Part shown: positions 18,994-26,507 of the stretch, piece by piece
How positions within the stretch are numbered: the first letter of the stretch is position 1
How the letters are laid out: each line of letters opens with the position of its first letter
Origin: Streptomyces cupreus
GTDB lineage: Bacteria; Actinomycetota; Actinomycetes; Streptomycetales; Streptomycetaceae
Length of the DNA: 63,940 nt
Assembly: GCF_014257025.1 (NCBI RefSeq)
Contig: NZ_JACMSF010000050.1
Location: 1-63,940 of the forward strand
Direction: 5' to 3'
Notes under the pieces: generated by a model
Database searches by the model: none
Seen by the model: only the letters and a program-made list of their open reading frames with translations
Told to the model about the DNA's origin: nothing
Translations under genes and position numbers: made by a program

Positions 18994-20625
18994 CTAGGCC
19001 CACTTCGCCTGGAGCAGGTTGATGCCGGGGTACGGCTGTGCCCTTATCCCGGAGAGCAGTCGCGCGTCCCAGGCCGTCATCAGCTCGTTGTGGACGACCG
19101 GGTAGAGCACGGCCTGCTCGGCGACGACGTCGATGTAGTCCTGGATCATCGTCTTCTTCCGGTCCGGGTCCGGCTCCTGGGTCGCCCGGTCCATGTCCTT
19201 GAAGAGCTGCTTGGCGACCGGGTCGTTCGCCCAACGCGTGTACCCCATCCACAGGTTGGTGGGCCCGTAGTTGTAATGCATGATCAGATCGGCGTCGAGG
19301 CCGAACTGGTTGGGGTTCGAGGCGGCGGCGACCACCTGGTAGTCCTGCTTCTGGTCCATCTTGGTGAACACGGCCGTCGTCTCCTGCGGGGACAGCGTCG
19401 TCTTCACGCCGATCGCGTCCCAGGAGGACTTGATGGTCGGCAGACAGTCCACGATCCAGCTGACGTTCACCGCCAGGATGTCGATCTCCAGCCCGCTGAC
19501 CCCGGCCTCCTTCAGCAGCGCCTTCGCCCGGTCGGGGTCGTGGTCGTAGACCGTCTTGGCGCGCCGGTAGGCGGGGTTGGCCTCGTTCAGGAACGAACTC
19601 GACGGTTTGCCGTGCCCCTTGAGGGCCACCTCGACCATCTTCTCGGTGTCGATGGCGTAGTGCAGGGCCTGCCGTACGCGGACGTCGTCGAAGGGCTTGT
19701 GCCGGGTGTTGAACATCAGGAACAGGTTGTTCATCCCGGCCCCGCCCGCGACCGTCAGCCCGCCGCTCTCCAGCTGCCCGATGTTGGCGTAGGGGATGTT
19801 GTCGGAGATCTGCGCCCCGGCGCTGGAGCCCGAGATACGGGCCACGCGCGGGGCCGCGTCCACGATGGTCAGCCAGTTCATCTTCTTGAAGGCGGGCCTG
19901 CGCGGGCCGTTGTATTCGGCGAAGGCCTCGAAGGTGGTGTTGGACTTCGGGTGGTGGGCGGTCTGCCGGTACGGCCCCGAGCCGATCGCCTTGCCCTTGA
20001 TGGCCTCCTCCCAGCCGCCCGGCCGGGAGAAGACGTGCTTCGGCATGATCTTGGCGAGGGTGAGCCGTGAAAGGCCGTCCGGGAAGGGGAACTTGAGCAG
20101 CAACTCGACGTTCCGCGCGTCGACCTTGCGGACCTCCTTCAGCCAGCTCGCGAAGAAGCCCTTGGCGAGGGTCTGGGTCTTCGGGTCGAGGATCCGGTCG
20201 AAGACGAACACCACGTCGTCGGCGGTGACCGGCTTGCCGTCGTGGAAGGTCGCGCCCTCGCGCAGGGCGAACCGCCAGGTCGTGGCGTTCGGGTCGGCGG
20301 GCACCTGGGTGGCGAGCGCGGCATACGGCTCGCGGGAGATCGGGTCGGTGTCCAGCAGGCCCTCGTAGATGTGGTTGTTGGCGGCCATGCAGAACGCCGA
20401 CGCCGTCTGCGTCGGATCCCAGCTGCCGTCGTTGCCGTAGCCGATGACCGCGGTCAGCGTCCGGTTCGCGCCGCCCGCCCTGCCGCCGGTGTCGTTGGTC
20501 GACTCGGGCCCGGCCGAACAGGCCGACAGGGACGCGGAGACGGCGGCGGCCGCGCCGAGCGCGCCGGTGTGCTTCAGGAAGGTCCGGCGGCCGAGCGCCG
20601 GCACGTCGTGGGTCACGTCGCGCAC
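18994..20625 (-). CDS. ABC importer solute-binding lipoprotein, SBP family 5
   Basis: 543 residues. The N-terminus carries a twin-arginine motif (GRRTFLKHTG) and a lipobox (LSAC at about residue 37), so it is probably exported folded by Tat and then lipid-anchored. The body is SBP_bac_5: TWRFALREGATFHDGKPVTADDVVF is the family signature. Family members bind peptides, nickel or oligosaccharides, and some bind sialic acid. GTG 20625 has a GGAGG ribosome site four bases upstream. First gene of the importer operon; divergent from the FadR-type regulator across a 25-bp palindrome. Confidence 0.93.
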   Translation of the reverse strand: MRDVTHDVPALGRRTFLKHTGALGAAAAVSASLSACSAGPESTNDTGGRAGGANRTLTAVIGYGNDGSWDPTQTASAFCMAANNHIYEGLLDTDPISREPYAALATQVPADPNATTWRFALREGATFHDGKPVTADDVVFVFDRILDPKTQTLAKGFFASWLKEVRKVDARNVELLLKFPFPDGLSRLTLAKIMPKHVFSRPGGWEEAIKGKAIGSGPYRQTAHHPKSNTTFEAFAEYNGPRRPAFKKMNWLTIVDAAPRVARISGSSAGAQISDNIPYANIGQLESGGLTVAGGAGMNNLFLMFNTRHKPFDDVRVRQALHYAIDTEKMVEVALKGHGKPSSSFLNEANPAYRRAKTVYDHDPDRAKALLKEAGVSGLEIDILAVNVSWIVDCLPTIKSSWDAIGVKTTLSPQETTAVFTKMDQKQDYQVVAAASNPNQFGLDADLIMHYNYGPTNLWMGYTRWANDPVAKQLFKDMDRATQEPDPDRKKTMIQDYIDVVAEQAVLYPVVHNELMTAWDARLLSGIRAQPYPGINLLQAKWA

Positions 20626-20747
20626 GGTTCCTCCAGAAGGAAGGGAGTGAGGGGAGGGGAGATACGACGTCCTACGTCCTGTCAGTCAGCCGCGACCATA
20701 GGAGCGGTGAGGGGGGCGGTCAAGGCATCGCACGCGAATGGCCTATT

Positions 20748-20772
20748 CCGCCATAGGTCGGACCAATGGCGG
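20748..20772. promoter_or_regulatory. 25-bp palindrome, probable FadR/NanR-type operator
   Basis: Arms CCGCCATAGGTC (20748-20759) and GACCAATGGCGG (20761-20772) around a central G match at 11 of 12 pairs. The centre contains GT-NNN-AC, as in FadR-type operators (TNGTNNNACNA, one mismatch). A second overlapping repeat, CCTAT (20742-20746) with ATAGG (20753-20757), extends it. It lies between the binding-protein gene and the divergent regulator, where an operator controlling both is expected. Confidence 0.65.
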
Positions 20773-20848
20773 CGCGGAATGCCGGGAGTTGGCCCGCTTG
20801 TCACCGGAGGTGGGACGTGGGACGTCTCCTGCGCGTACGATGCCGCGC

Positions 20849-21541
20849 ATGGCCGGGGAGACCGGGAACAGTCGCATACGGCGCCAGGTGGTCCAGCTGA
20901 TCCTCGACCGCCGGCTCGCGCCCGGCGCGCCGCTGCCCACCGAGACGGAGCTGATGGCGGACCTCGGGGTGAGCCGCAACTCCGTGCGCGAGGCGCTCAA
21001 GGCGCTCCAGGCGCTGGACATCGTGGAGATCCGGCACGGCTACGGCACCTATGTCGGGCACGCCTCGCTGACCCCGCTGGTCGACGGGCTGACCTTCCGC
21101 GCGCTCGCCCGGCACGACCATGACACCGGGGCGCTCGCCGACATCCTCCAGGTGCGCGAGGTGCTGGAGGACGGGCTGATCCGCCGGGTGGCGACCACGC
21201 TCACCGAGGCGGAGCTGGACCGTCTCGAAGAGGTCGTCGACCGGATGGCCGCGGCGGGCCGGGCCGGTCTGCCCTTCGACGAACTCGACCGGGAGTTCCA
21301 CGAGTTGCTCTACGCCCCGCTCGGCAACGCCCTCGTGCCGCAACTCCTCGGCGCCTTCTGGACCGTCTTCCGGCGGGTCTCCGGCGAACTCGGCCGCCCC
21401 GACCAGCCGGCCCCCGGGGTCACCGTCCGCCGGCATCGCGACATCGTCGACGCGCTGCGCGCCCGGGACGTCGAGGGCGCGCAGCGCGCGATGGCGGTGC
21501 ATTTCCACGGGATCGAGGCGCGGACCGCGCTGGAGGCATGA
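20849..21541 (+). CDS. FadR-type GntR transcriptional regulator
   Basis: 230 residues. N-terminal winged helix: LPTETELMADLGVSRNSVREALKALQALDIVEIRHGYGTYV. C-terminal helical FCD domain with probable metal ligands in DREFHELL, HRDIVDALRARD and HFHGIE. ATG 20849 is chosen because TACGAT at 20835-20840 lies eight bases upstream without a ribosome site, as in a leaderless transcript; ATG 20840 is the alternative. Divergent from the importer, with a palindrome in between, so it probably represses the importer-aldolase operon until a sialic acid or amino sugar derivative binds. Confidence 0.9.
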   Translation: MAGETGNSRIRRQVVQLILDRRLAPGAPLPTETELMADLGVSRNSVREALKALQALDIVEIRHGYGTYVGHASLTPLVDGLTFRALARHDHDTGALADILQVREVLEDGLIRRVATTLTEAELDRLEEVVDRMAAAGRAGLPFDELDREFHELLYAPLGNALVPQLLGAFWTVFRRVSGELGRPDQPAPGVTVRRHRDIVDALRARDVEGAQRAMAVHFHGIEARTALEA

Positions 21542-21593
21542 GGGAACGCCCGAGGGGGTGCCGACCCCTGTACGGCACCCCCTCGGAGCGCTG

Positions 21594-22517
21594 TTACGGC
21601 AGCGTCTTCTCGTACGTCTTGTCCTGGTCGGAGTCGTAGACGAGCTTGCCGTCGGCGTTGTAGCCCTTGACCCGGGGTGCCACGGTGACCTGCTCGTTCA
21701 GGACGCCGGAGGCCGCGAACCAGCCGTGGTCCAGGGCCGCCTGGCTGGTCGCGCCGCCGTAGGTGACGGTGACCTTGGCGACGGAGGACTCGAAGGTGCC
21801 GATCACGCCCCAGCGGAAGGGCAGTTTCCAGTTGCCGCGGTCCAGGAAGGACTGCTGGTACAGCTTGCCGCCGTTGATGTCCGGTACGACCGCCGGGGCT
21901 TCCGGAACGGAGCCGCCGCCGCCGACGTTCAGGCCCTGGGCCTCGCCCTCGCGGATGTTGCAGATCATCCGGGTCCCGTCCCGGTCGTCCTTCTTCACCG
22001 CGACGACGTACATCCCGTCACCGGGCGCGTTGGAGTCGCCGGTGCTCTTCATCGCCAGGATGATCCGGTAGCTGTCCGCCGGGCCGAGGCCGGTGTCCCC
22101 CGGGCCGAGGGTGTGCTGCTCGTCGTAGGCGATGCACTGGTCCACCGCGTCCGCCGCCTGCTCGAAGGTGATCCCGTCCAGGAGCTGTCCGTCCGTGGCC
22201 GGGCGCCCGGGCCCGGACGGGGTTGGGGAGGGCGTCGGGGACACCGGGGCGCTGACCGACGGCGTCGGCGAGGTGGCCGTGCTTCCGCCGCCGTCCCCGC
22301 CCCCGGCCACCGCGTACGCCCCCACCGGCATCGCGGCCAGTGTCACCAGCACCGCCCCGGCCGCCGCCACCCGGCGCCGCCGCTCCACCACGCCCCGGCG
22401 GCGGATCGCCGGATACGGCGCCGGCGAGGGGCGGATGGTGTACGCGTCCTGCGCAAGCAGCTCGCGCACCTGCTCCGCGAAGTCCTGCTCGGCCTGCTCG
22501 TCCTGCTGGTCACTCAC
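21594..22517 (-). CDS. Membrane-anchored protein co-transcribed with sigma factor
   Basis: 307 residues. A cytoplasmic N-terminus of about 45 residues with an acidic helix (DEQAEQDFAEQVRELLAQDAY), one transmembrane helix (AAAGAVLVTLAAMPVGAYAV), a Pro/Ser/Thr-rich linker and an outer domain of about 200 residues with no recognised family. GTG 22517 overlaps the sigma-factor stop by eight bases. The layout fits a membrane partner of the sigma factor, possibly an anti-sigma factor, but no ZAS zinc motif (HxxxCxxC) is present, so that role is inference. Confidence 0.75.
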   Translation of the reverse strand: MSDQQDEQAEQDFAEQVRELLAQDAYTIRPSPAPYPAIRRRGVVERRRRVAAAGAVLVTLAAMPVGAYAVAGGGDGGGSTATSPTPSVSAPVSPTPSPTPSGPGRPATDGQLLDGITFEQAADAVDQCIAYDEQHTLGPGDTGLGPADSYRIILAMKSTGDSNAPGDGMYVVAVKKDDRDGTRMICNIREGEAQGLNVGGGGSVPEAPAVVPDINGGKLYQQSFLDRGNWKLPFRWGVIGTFESSVAKVTVTYGGATSQAALDHGWFAASGVLNEQVTVAPRVKGYNADGKLVYDSDQDKTYEKTLP

Positions 22518-23046
22518 CTGTGGGTCCCCCCGTCGACACGTGCCCGCCCACCACCCGCGCGAGCCCCGGATACGTACGCAACTTCGCCAGCCCCTTGGAC
22601 GCCTGGCTCTTGACCGTGCCCGGCGAGCAGCCGAGCGTGTCGGCGACCTCCGCCTCGGACAGGTCCTCCCAGTACCGCAGCACGACCACCGCCCGCTGCC
22701 GGGGCGGCAGTTGGGCGAGCGCCGGCAGCAGGGCGCTGCGCTCGTCGGCCCAGGCGTAGGCCTCGTCGCGTCCCGCCGTCTCCGGGGGTGCCGCGGTCAG
22801 CGCCTCGGGCACCCGGCGCTTGCGGAAGCGGTCGCTGTTGCAGCTGACCAGCATCCGCCGGACGTACGCCTCCGGGTTGTCGCTGCGTGCCACGCGCCGC
22901 CACGACCGGTACGCCTTCGCCAGCGCCGTCTGCGTCAGATCCTCGGCGTGGTGTGCGTCGCCGGTGAGCAGATAGGCGGTCCGTACGAGACGGGACCACC
23001 GGGCTCTGACGAACTCCTGGAACCGGTCTTCTAGTTCGACCTGCAT
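22510..23046 (-). CDS. SigE-family ECF RNA polymerase sigma factor
   Basis: 178 residues. Region 2 is FVRARWSRLVRTAYLLTGDAHHAEDLTQTALAKAYRSW and region 4 is LPPRQRAVVVLRYWEDLSEAEVADTLGCSPGTVKSQASKGLAKLR, in full length for the short Streptomyces SigE-70 type. ATG 23046 has GGGAGGG eight bases before it. It is followed by a membrane-anchored gene that overlaps it, so the two are co-expressed. It directs polymerase to an unknown envelope or stress regulon. Confidence 0.95.
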   Translation of the reverse strand: MQVELEDRFQEFVRARWSRLVRTAYLLTGDAHHAEDLTQTALAKAYRSWRRVARSDNPEAYVRRMLVSCNSDRFRKRRVPEALTAAPPETAGRDEAYAWADERSALLPALAQLPPRQRAVVVLRYWEDLSEAEVADTLGCSPGTVKSQASKGLAKLRTYPGLARVVGGHVSTGGPTGE

Positions 23047-23127
23047 CAAGCACCCTCCCTCGCCCTCCAGACCACCATGCGCGCGGATTCGGTTGCCCGG
23101 CGTCCGGGACCGGGTTCGAATACGTCC

Positions 23128-23565
23128 ATGGCAGGCGAGGAACAGTGGGACGAGCGAGCCCCCGGCGTACTCCGGCTCCCCTCGGGACGCAGGCTCAGGG
23201 GCCGCGCCCTGCGCCACTCGCTCGCACCGGACGCGCCGCCCCCGTCGTACGGCGTCTACCTCCTGGGCCGGCGACCGCCCGAGGTCCCCTGGGAGTCCGA
23301 CTGGATCCGCTGGCCCGACTTCCGGCTCCCGGCCGACCGGGACACGGCCCGCGCGCTGCTGGCCGAGGCCTGGCGGCGGGCCGCCGATGAGCGGGTCGAA
23401 CTCGCCTGCGGCGGCGGACGCGGCCGTACGGGGACGGCGCTGGCCTGTGTCGCGGTCCTGGACGGCGTACCGCCCGAGGAGGCCGTCGCGTACGTCCGCC
23501 GCCACTACGACCCGCGGGCGGTGGAGACGCCGTGGCAGCGGCGCTATGTACGGCGGTTCAGCTGA
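23128..23565 (+). CDS. Small protein-tyrosine/dual-specificity phosphatase-like protein
   Basis: 145 residues. The only catalytic signature is CGGGRGRTGTA near residue 95, a CX5R(T/S) phosphatase loop; before it, DWIRWPDFRLP supplies the general-acid aspartate position. ATG 23128 is chosen because homolog-like sequence starts at MAGEEQ and no ribosome site favours the longer frame. It is divergent from the sigma factor, and its 3' end overlaps the beta-lactamase stop by eight bases on the other strand. Substrate unknown. Confidence 0.75.
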   Translation: MAGEEQWDERAPGVLRLPSGRRLRGRALRHSLAPDAPPPSYGVYLLGRRPPEVPWESDWIRWPDFRLPADRDTARALLAEAWRRAADERVELACGGGRGRTGTALACVAVLDGVPPEEAVAYVRRHYDPRAVETPWQRRYVRRFS

Positions 23566-24433
23566 GGGACTCGGCCAGCACCGATGCCGTCTTGGCGATC
23601 AGGGCGTTGTCCCAGGCGGCGTTCTGGTCGGGCTTGGTGGTCAGGACGGAGAGGATGACGGGCGCCCCGGTCTCGGTCCAGGCGATGCCCACGTCGTTGG
23701 CGGTGCCGTAGGAGCCGGAGCCCGTCTTGTCGCCCAGGGTCCAGGCCGGGGGGAGCCCTGCACGGAAGCGGGCGGTGGAGGTCGTGTTGCGCAGGAGCCA
23801 GTCGGTGAGCCGCTCGCGGTCGCGGTGGTTCAGGGCGGTACCCAGGACCAGGCGGCCGTAGGTGCGGCCGATCGCGGCGGGGCTGGTGGTGTCCGTGACG
23901 CGCCAGGGTTCGGCGGTGTTGAGTTCCGGCTCCCAGCGGTCCAGGCGGGTGACGCGGTCGCCGAGGGAGCGGGCGAAGCGGGTGATCGCGGTGGGGCCGC
24001 CGAGTTCGCGCAGCAGGAGGTTGGCCGCGGTGTTGTCGCTGTGGGTGATGGCGATCTCCGAGAGCTCGGCGATCGTCATGCCGTCGGACAGGTGCTCCAG
24101 GATCGTGTCGGAGGCGGGCTGCACCAGGTCCGCCTCGGTGTAGTGGATGCGGCGGGCGAGCACTTCGCCGTCGCGGTCCAGGTCCCGCAGGACGGCGGCG
24201 GCCGCGAGCGTCTTGAACAGCGAGCACATCGGGAAGAGTTCGTCGGCGCGGTGGCGGATCGTGCGGCGGGTGGCGAGGTTGTGGGCGAACACGCCCAGGC
24301 GGCCGCCGTGTTCCTCCTCCAGGGCGCGCAGGCGGGCGGTGGGGCCGGTGGCGGCCGCGGCCGGGGTGGCTGTCGCCGCTAAGGCGGCGGCCGCGGTCGC
24401 CAGTAGGGTGCGGCGGCTCGGGGTGAGACTCAC
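23558..24433 (-). CDS. Class A beta-lactamase
   Basis: 291 residues with a Tat-type signal (SRRTLLATAAAALAATATPA, cleaved near residue 28). Active-site motifs are complete: SxxK as CSLFK, SDN as THSDNT, the omega-loop glutamate in RWEPELN, and KTG in GDKTGSGSYG. It hydrolyses penicillins and other beta-lactams outside the cell. GTG 24433 has a GGAGA site nine bases upstream. No BlaR/BlaI-type or AmpR-type regulator lies beside it, so it may be expressed constitutively (inference). Confidence 0.95.
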   Translation of the reverse strand: MSLTPSRRTLLATAAAALAATATPAAAATGPTARLRALEEEHGGRLGVFAHNLATRRTIRHRADELFPMCSLFKTLAAAAVLRDLDRDGEVLARRIHYTEADLVQPASDTILEHLSDGMTIAELSEIAITHSDNTAANLLLRELGGPTAITRFARSLGDRVTRLDRWEPELNTAEPWRVTDTTSPAAIGRTYGRLVLGTALNHRDRERLTDWLLRNTTSTARFRAGLPPAWTLGDKTGSGSYGTANDVGIAWTETGAPVILSVLTTKPDQNAAWDNALIAKTASVLAESLS

Positions 24434-24514
24434 GGGCGGGATCTCCTTCGGTCGTACTGCGTCGAAACGATCTCTTCAGTGACCGACGCCAGGCCTCGTC
24501 CCTTGGTTGCCGAC

Positions 24515-24780
24515 TCAGTCGCAGCGGCCGTCCCCTCCCGGCCGCTCACCCGTCGCGAGGAAGCGGGAGACCAACCGGTCGCCGCACTCGGTGCCTCGCG
24601 CATCTTGAGGGCGCCGCTGAGCGGGCATGCCGGCGGTCAGCGGATACTCGGCCCGGTTCTTCGTGACGTCTGCCTGGTAGGCGTCGGCGGTCGCCGGCCA
24701 GTCGGCGTCGTTGCATATGGTCCCGGCGGCGACCGCGGTGACGTTCTGCATGGTCTGGCGCAGCAGCCTGACGGATCTTG
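24515..24780 (-). pseudogene. Remnant of S33 tripeptidyl aminopeptidase
   Basis: The minus strand encodes TICNDADWPATADAYQADV and KNRAEYPLTAGMPA, which resemble the C-terminal TAP-like domain of secreted S33 peptidases (CNDxxWP...YPLxAGM). The same frame then jumps to a stretch like the enzymes' extreme C-terminus (TECGDRLVSRFLATGERPG with a final Cys). About 60-70 residues appear deleted between them and the whole catalytic N-terminus is absent. The gap 24434-24858 holds nothing else recognisable. Confidence 0.6.
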
Positions 24781-24858
24781 ACAGTGCGTCACATTCGGGT
24801 GACGCACTGTGTTCCAGGGGTTCACCCCCATCCTCGGGCTCGGGGTGACCCCTGAGGG

Positions 24859-25392
24859 TCACAGGCTCCGTGTCATCACCAGGCGGTCCTCGCCGGGTCC
24901 GAAGTAGTCCTTGCGCACCGTCTCCTCCGACGAGAAGCCGATCGAGCGGTACAGCATGATCGCGGCGGCGTTCGTCGGCTCGACCGTCAGCCTGACCTCG
25001 CGCACGCCCTCGGTGCGCAGCCGGCGCAGTACCTCCAGCATCAGCCGCCGGCCGAGGCCCCGGCCGCGCTGGTCCCGGGTGACGCCCAGGCTCATGATCC
25101 AGCCCTCGTAACCGTCCGAGGAGGTCGGGAAGAGGACATAGCCGTGCAGTCGCTCGCCGTCGTCCAGGACCAGCAGCCGGTCGCCGTGGACGTCGTACAA
25201 CTGGCGCAGGACGAAGTAGGGATAGGGCTCCTCGGGGAACGCCTCGCGGTCGACGCGGACGAGTTCGGGCAGATCGGCCTCGGTGACGCCTCTCATCGTC
25301 AGGGGCCGGTCGATGAACGCCCGGTCGCGGAAGAGCGCGTGGCCGGTGCGCCCGCCACGCGAAGGGAAACGTTCCTCTGGAAGAGCCGCCAT
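24859..25392 (-). CDS. GNAT family N-acetyltransferase
   Basis: 177 residues. The acetyl-CoA loop is LGVTRDQRGRGLGRRLMLEVL (Q/RxxGxG/A), followed by REVRLTVEPTNAAAIMLYRSIGF, the typical final GNAT strands of RimI-like enzymes. ATG 25392 has a G-rich site upstream and gives the family's usual length; the longer frame from 25515 adds nothing conserved. It acetylates an amine or protein N-terminus; the substrate cannot be told. Divergent from the methyltransferase gene. Confidence 0.85.
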   Translation of the reverse strand: MAALPEERFPSRGGRTGHALFRDRAFIDRPLTMRGVTEADLPELVRVDREAFPEEPYPYFVLRQLYDVHGDRLLVLDDGERLHGYVLFPTSSDGYEGWIMSLGVTRDQRGRGLGRRLMLEVLRRLRTEGVREVRLTVEPTNAAAIMLYRSIGFSSEETVRKDYFGPGEDRLVMTRSL

Positions 25393-25428
25393 ACCGCCCC
25401 CCTGCGGGTCCCGGTCAATCGGTTTTGA

Positions 25429-25442
25429 CACCCGTACGGGTG
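25429..25442. promoter_or_regulatory. Perfect 14-bp palindrome in the divergent gap
   Basis: CACCCGT and ACGGGTG form a perfect 14-bp palindrome directly after TTGACA (25425-25430, sharing two bases) in the 262-bp gap between the GNAT and methyltransferase genes. The position suggests an operator, but no regulator gene is adjacent. The rest of the gap shows a possible leaderless box (TACCGT, 25643-25648) six bases before the methyltransferase ATG. Confidence 0.45.
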
Positions 25443-25654
25443 GTACGAGTGAAGACGCGAGGTGTCTGCCTTTCGGGTGTGTTCGGCAGAGTTCCGACCA
25501 TCTTGAGCGGGACAATCTGGCCGTTCAAGGCCGGATCAGGTCGCGCGAATCCATTCGCCCCCATGCGCCCCCGGTGCGCCCCACCGCGGTCATTCTTTTA
25601 TCGGAGTGCCCCAAGGGGGATCCGTCGCGCCCCCGGCGTTGGTACCGTTGATGA

Positions 25655-26449
25655 ATGAGCTTGAGATCCTCGGGGAATGCCCAGCTGAATGCTGACGTCA
25701 GTTGGGCAGCATTCGACCCGATCGCCTACGTTGATCACAACTACCGCGACTTACAGGCAGAGGACGCGGAGATCCTTTCCGTCATCCGGGATCATTTCGG
25801 CGATCATTTCCCGAAGCGAGGCGTCCGACCTGTTTCAGGCATCGACGTCGGCGCCGGCGCGAATCTCTACCCCGCGCTCGCCATGCTGCCCTGGTGCGAC
25901 GAGATCACGCTCTTCGAGCGCTCGTCCGCCAACGTCCGCTATCTCAGGTCCCAGGTGGACTCCTACGACGGCAACTGGGACCAGTTCTGGCGCGTGCTGT
26001 GCAAGAACGACGCCTACGGCGCCCTGGACATGGACCCGCGGGCCCGCTTCCGTGACGTCGTCGGGGTGCGGGAGGGCAACCTCTTCGACCTGGTGCGGCA
26101 CGAGGGCCGATGGTCGATGGGGACGATGTTCTTCGTCGCCGAGTCGATGACCTCCTCGCGCGACGAGTTCGACCGGGGCGTGGAGTGCTTCCTGCGGGCC
26201 CTGGCCCCGGGTGCGCCCTTCGCCGCCGCCTTCATGGAGCATTCCAAGGGTTATCACGCCGGTGAGCATTTCTTCCCCGCCTGCGATGTGGGGGAGCCGG
26301 AGGTGTCCGCGAGCCTGGAGCGATTCTCGGACGATTTCACGAGCGTCCGTTTGAAATCCTCGGCCGCTGTGCGTGACGGGTATTCAGGAATGATCGTCGC
26401 CTATGGCAGGCGGAATTCGGATTCCCGTATTCCGCCACTGGGTGACTGA
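25655..26449 (+). CDS. SAM-dependent methyltransferase (SCO2525-like, NNMT/PNMT/TEMT type)
   Basis: 264 residues. Class I methyltransferase: SAM motif I is GIDVGAGANLYPALAM, the acidic ribose ligand follows in ITLFERSSANVRYL, and FFVAESMTSSRDEFDRG and LAPGAPFAAAFMEHSKGY match the NNMT/PNMT/TEMT small-molecule N-methyltransferase layout. Start ATG 25655 is consistent with a leaderless transcript (TACCGT six bases before). First gene of a compact plus-strand cluster recalled as SCO2521-SCO2525, whose function is unknown. Substrate unknown. Confidence 0.85.
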   Translation: MSLRSSGNAQLNADVSWAAFDPIAYVDHNYRDLQAEDAEILSVIRDHFGDHFPKRGVRPVSGIDVGAGANLYPALAMLPWCDEITLFERSSANVRYLRSQVDSYDGNWDQFWRVLCKNDAYGALDMDPRARFRDVVGVREGNLFDLVRHEGRWSMGTMFFVAESMTSSRDEFDRGVECFLRALAPGAPFAAAFMEHSKGYHAGEHFFPACDVGEPEVSASLERFSDDFTSVRLKSSAAVRDGYSGMIVAYGRRNSDSRIPPLGD

Positions 26450-26507
26450 CAACAGAAGAGTGATTTTCCTCCATTGATGGCAGTGCGGCCTGTGTGAGGG
26501 GCATGGG

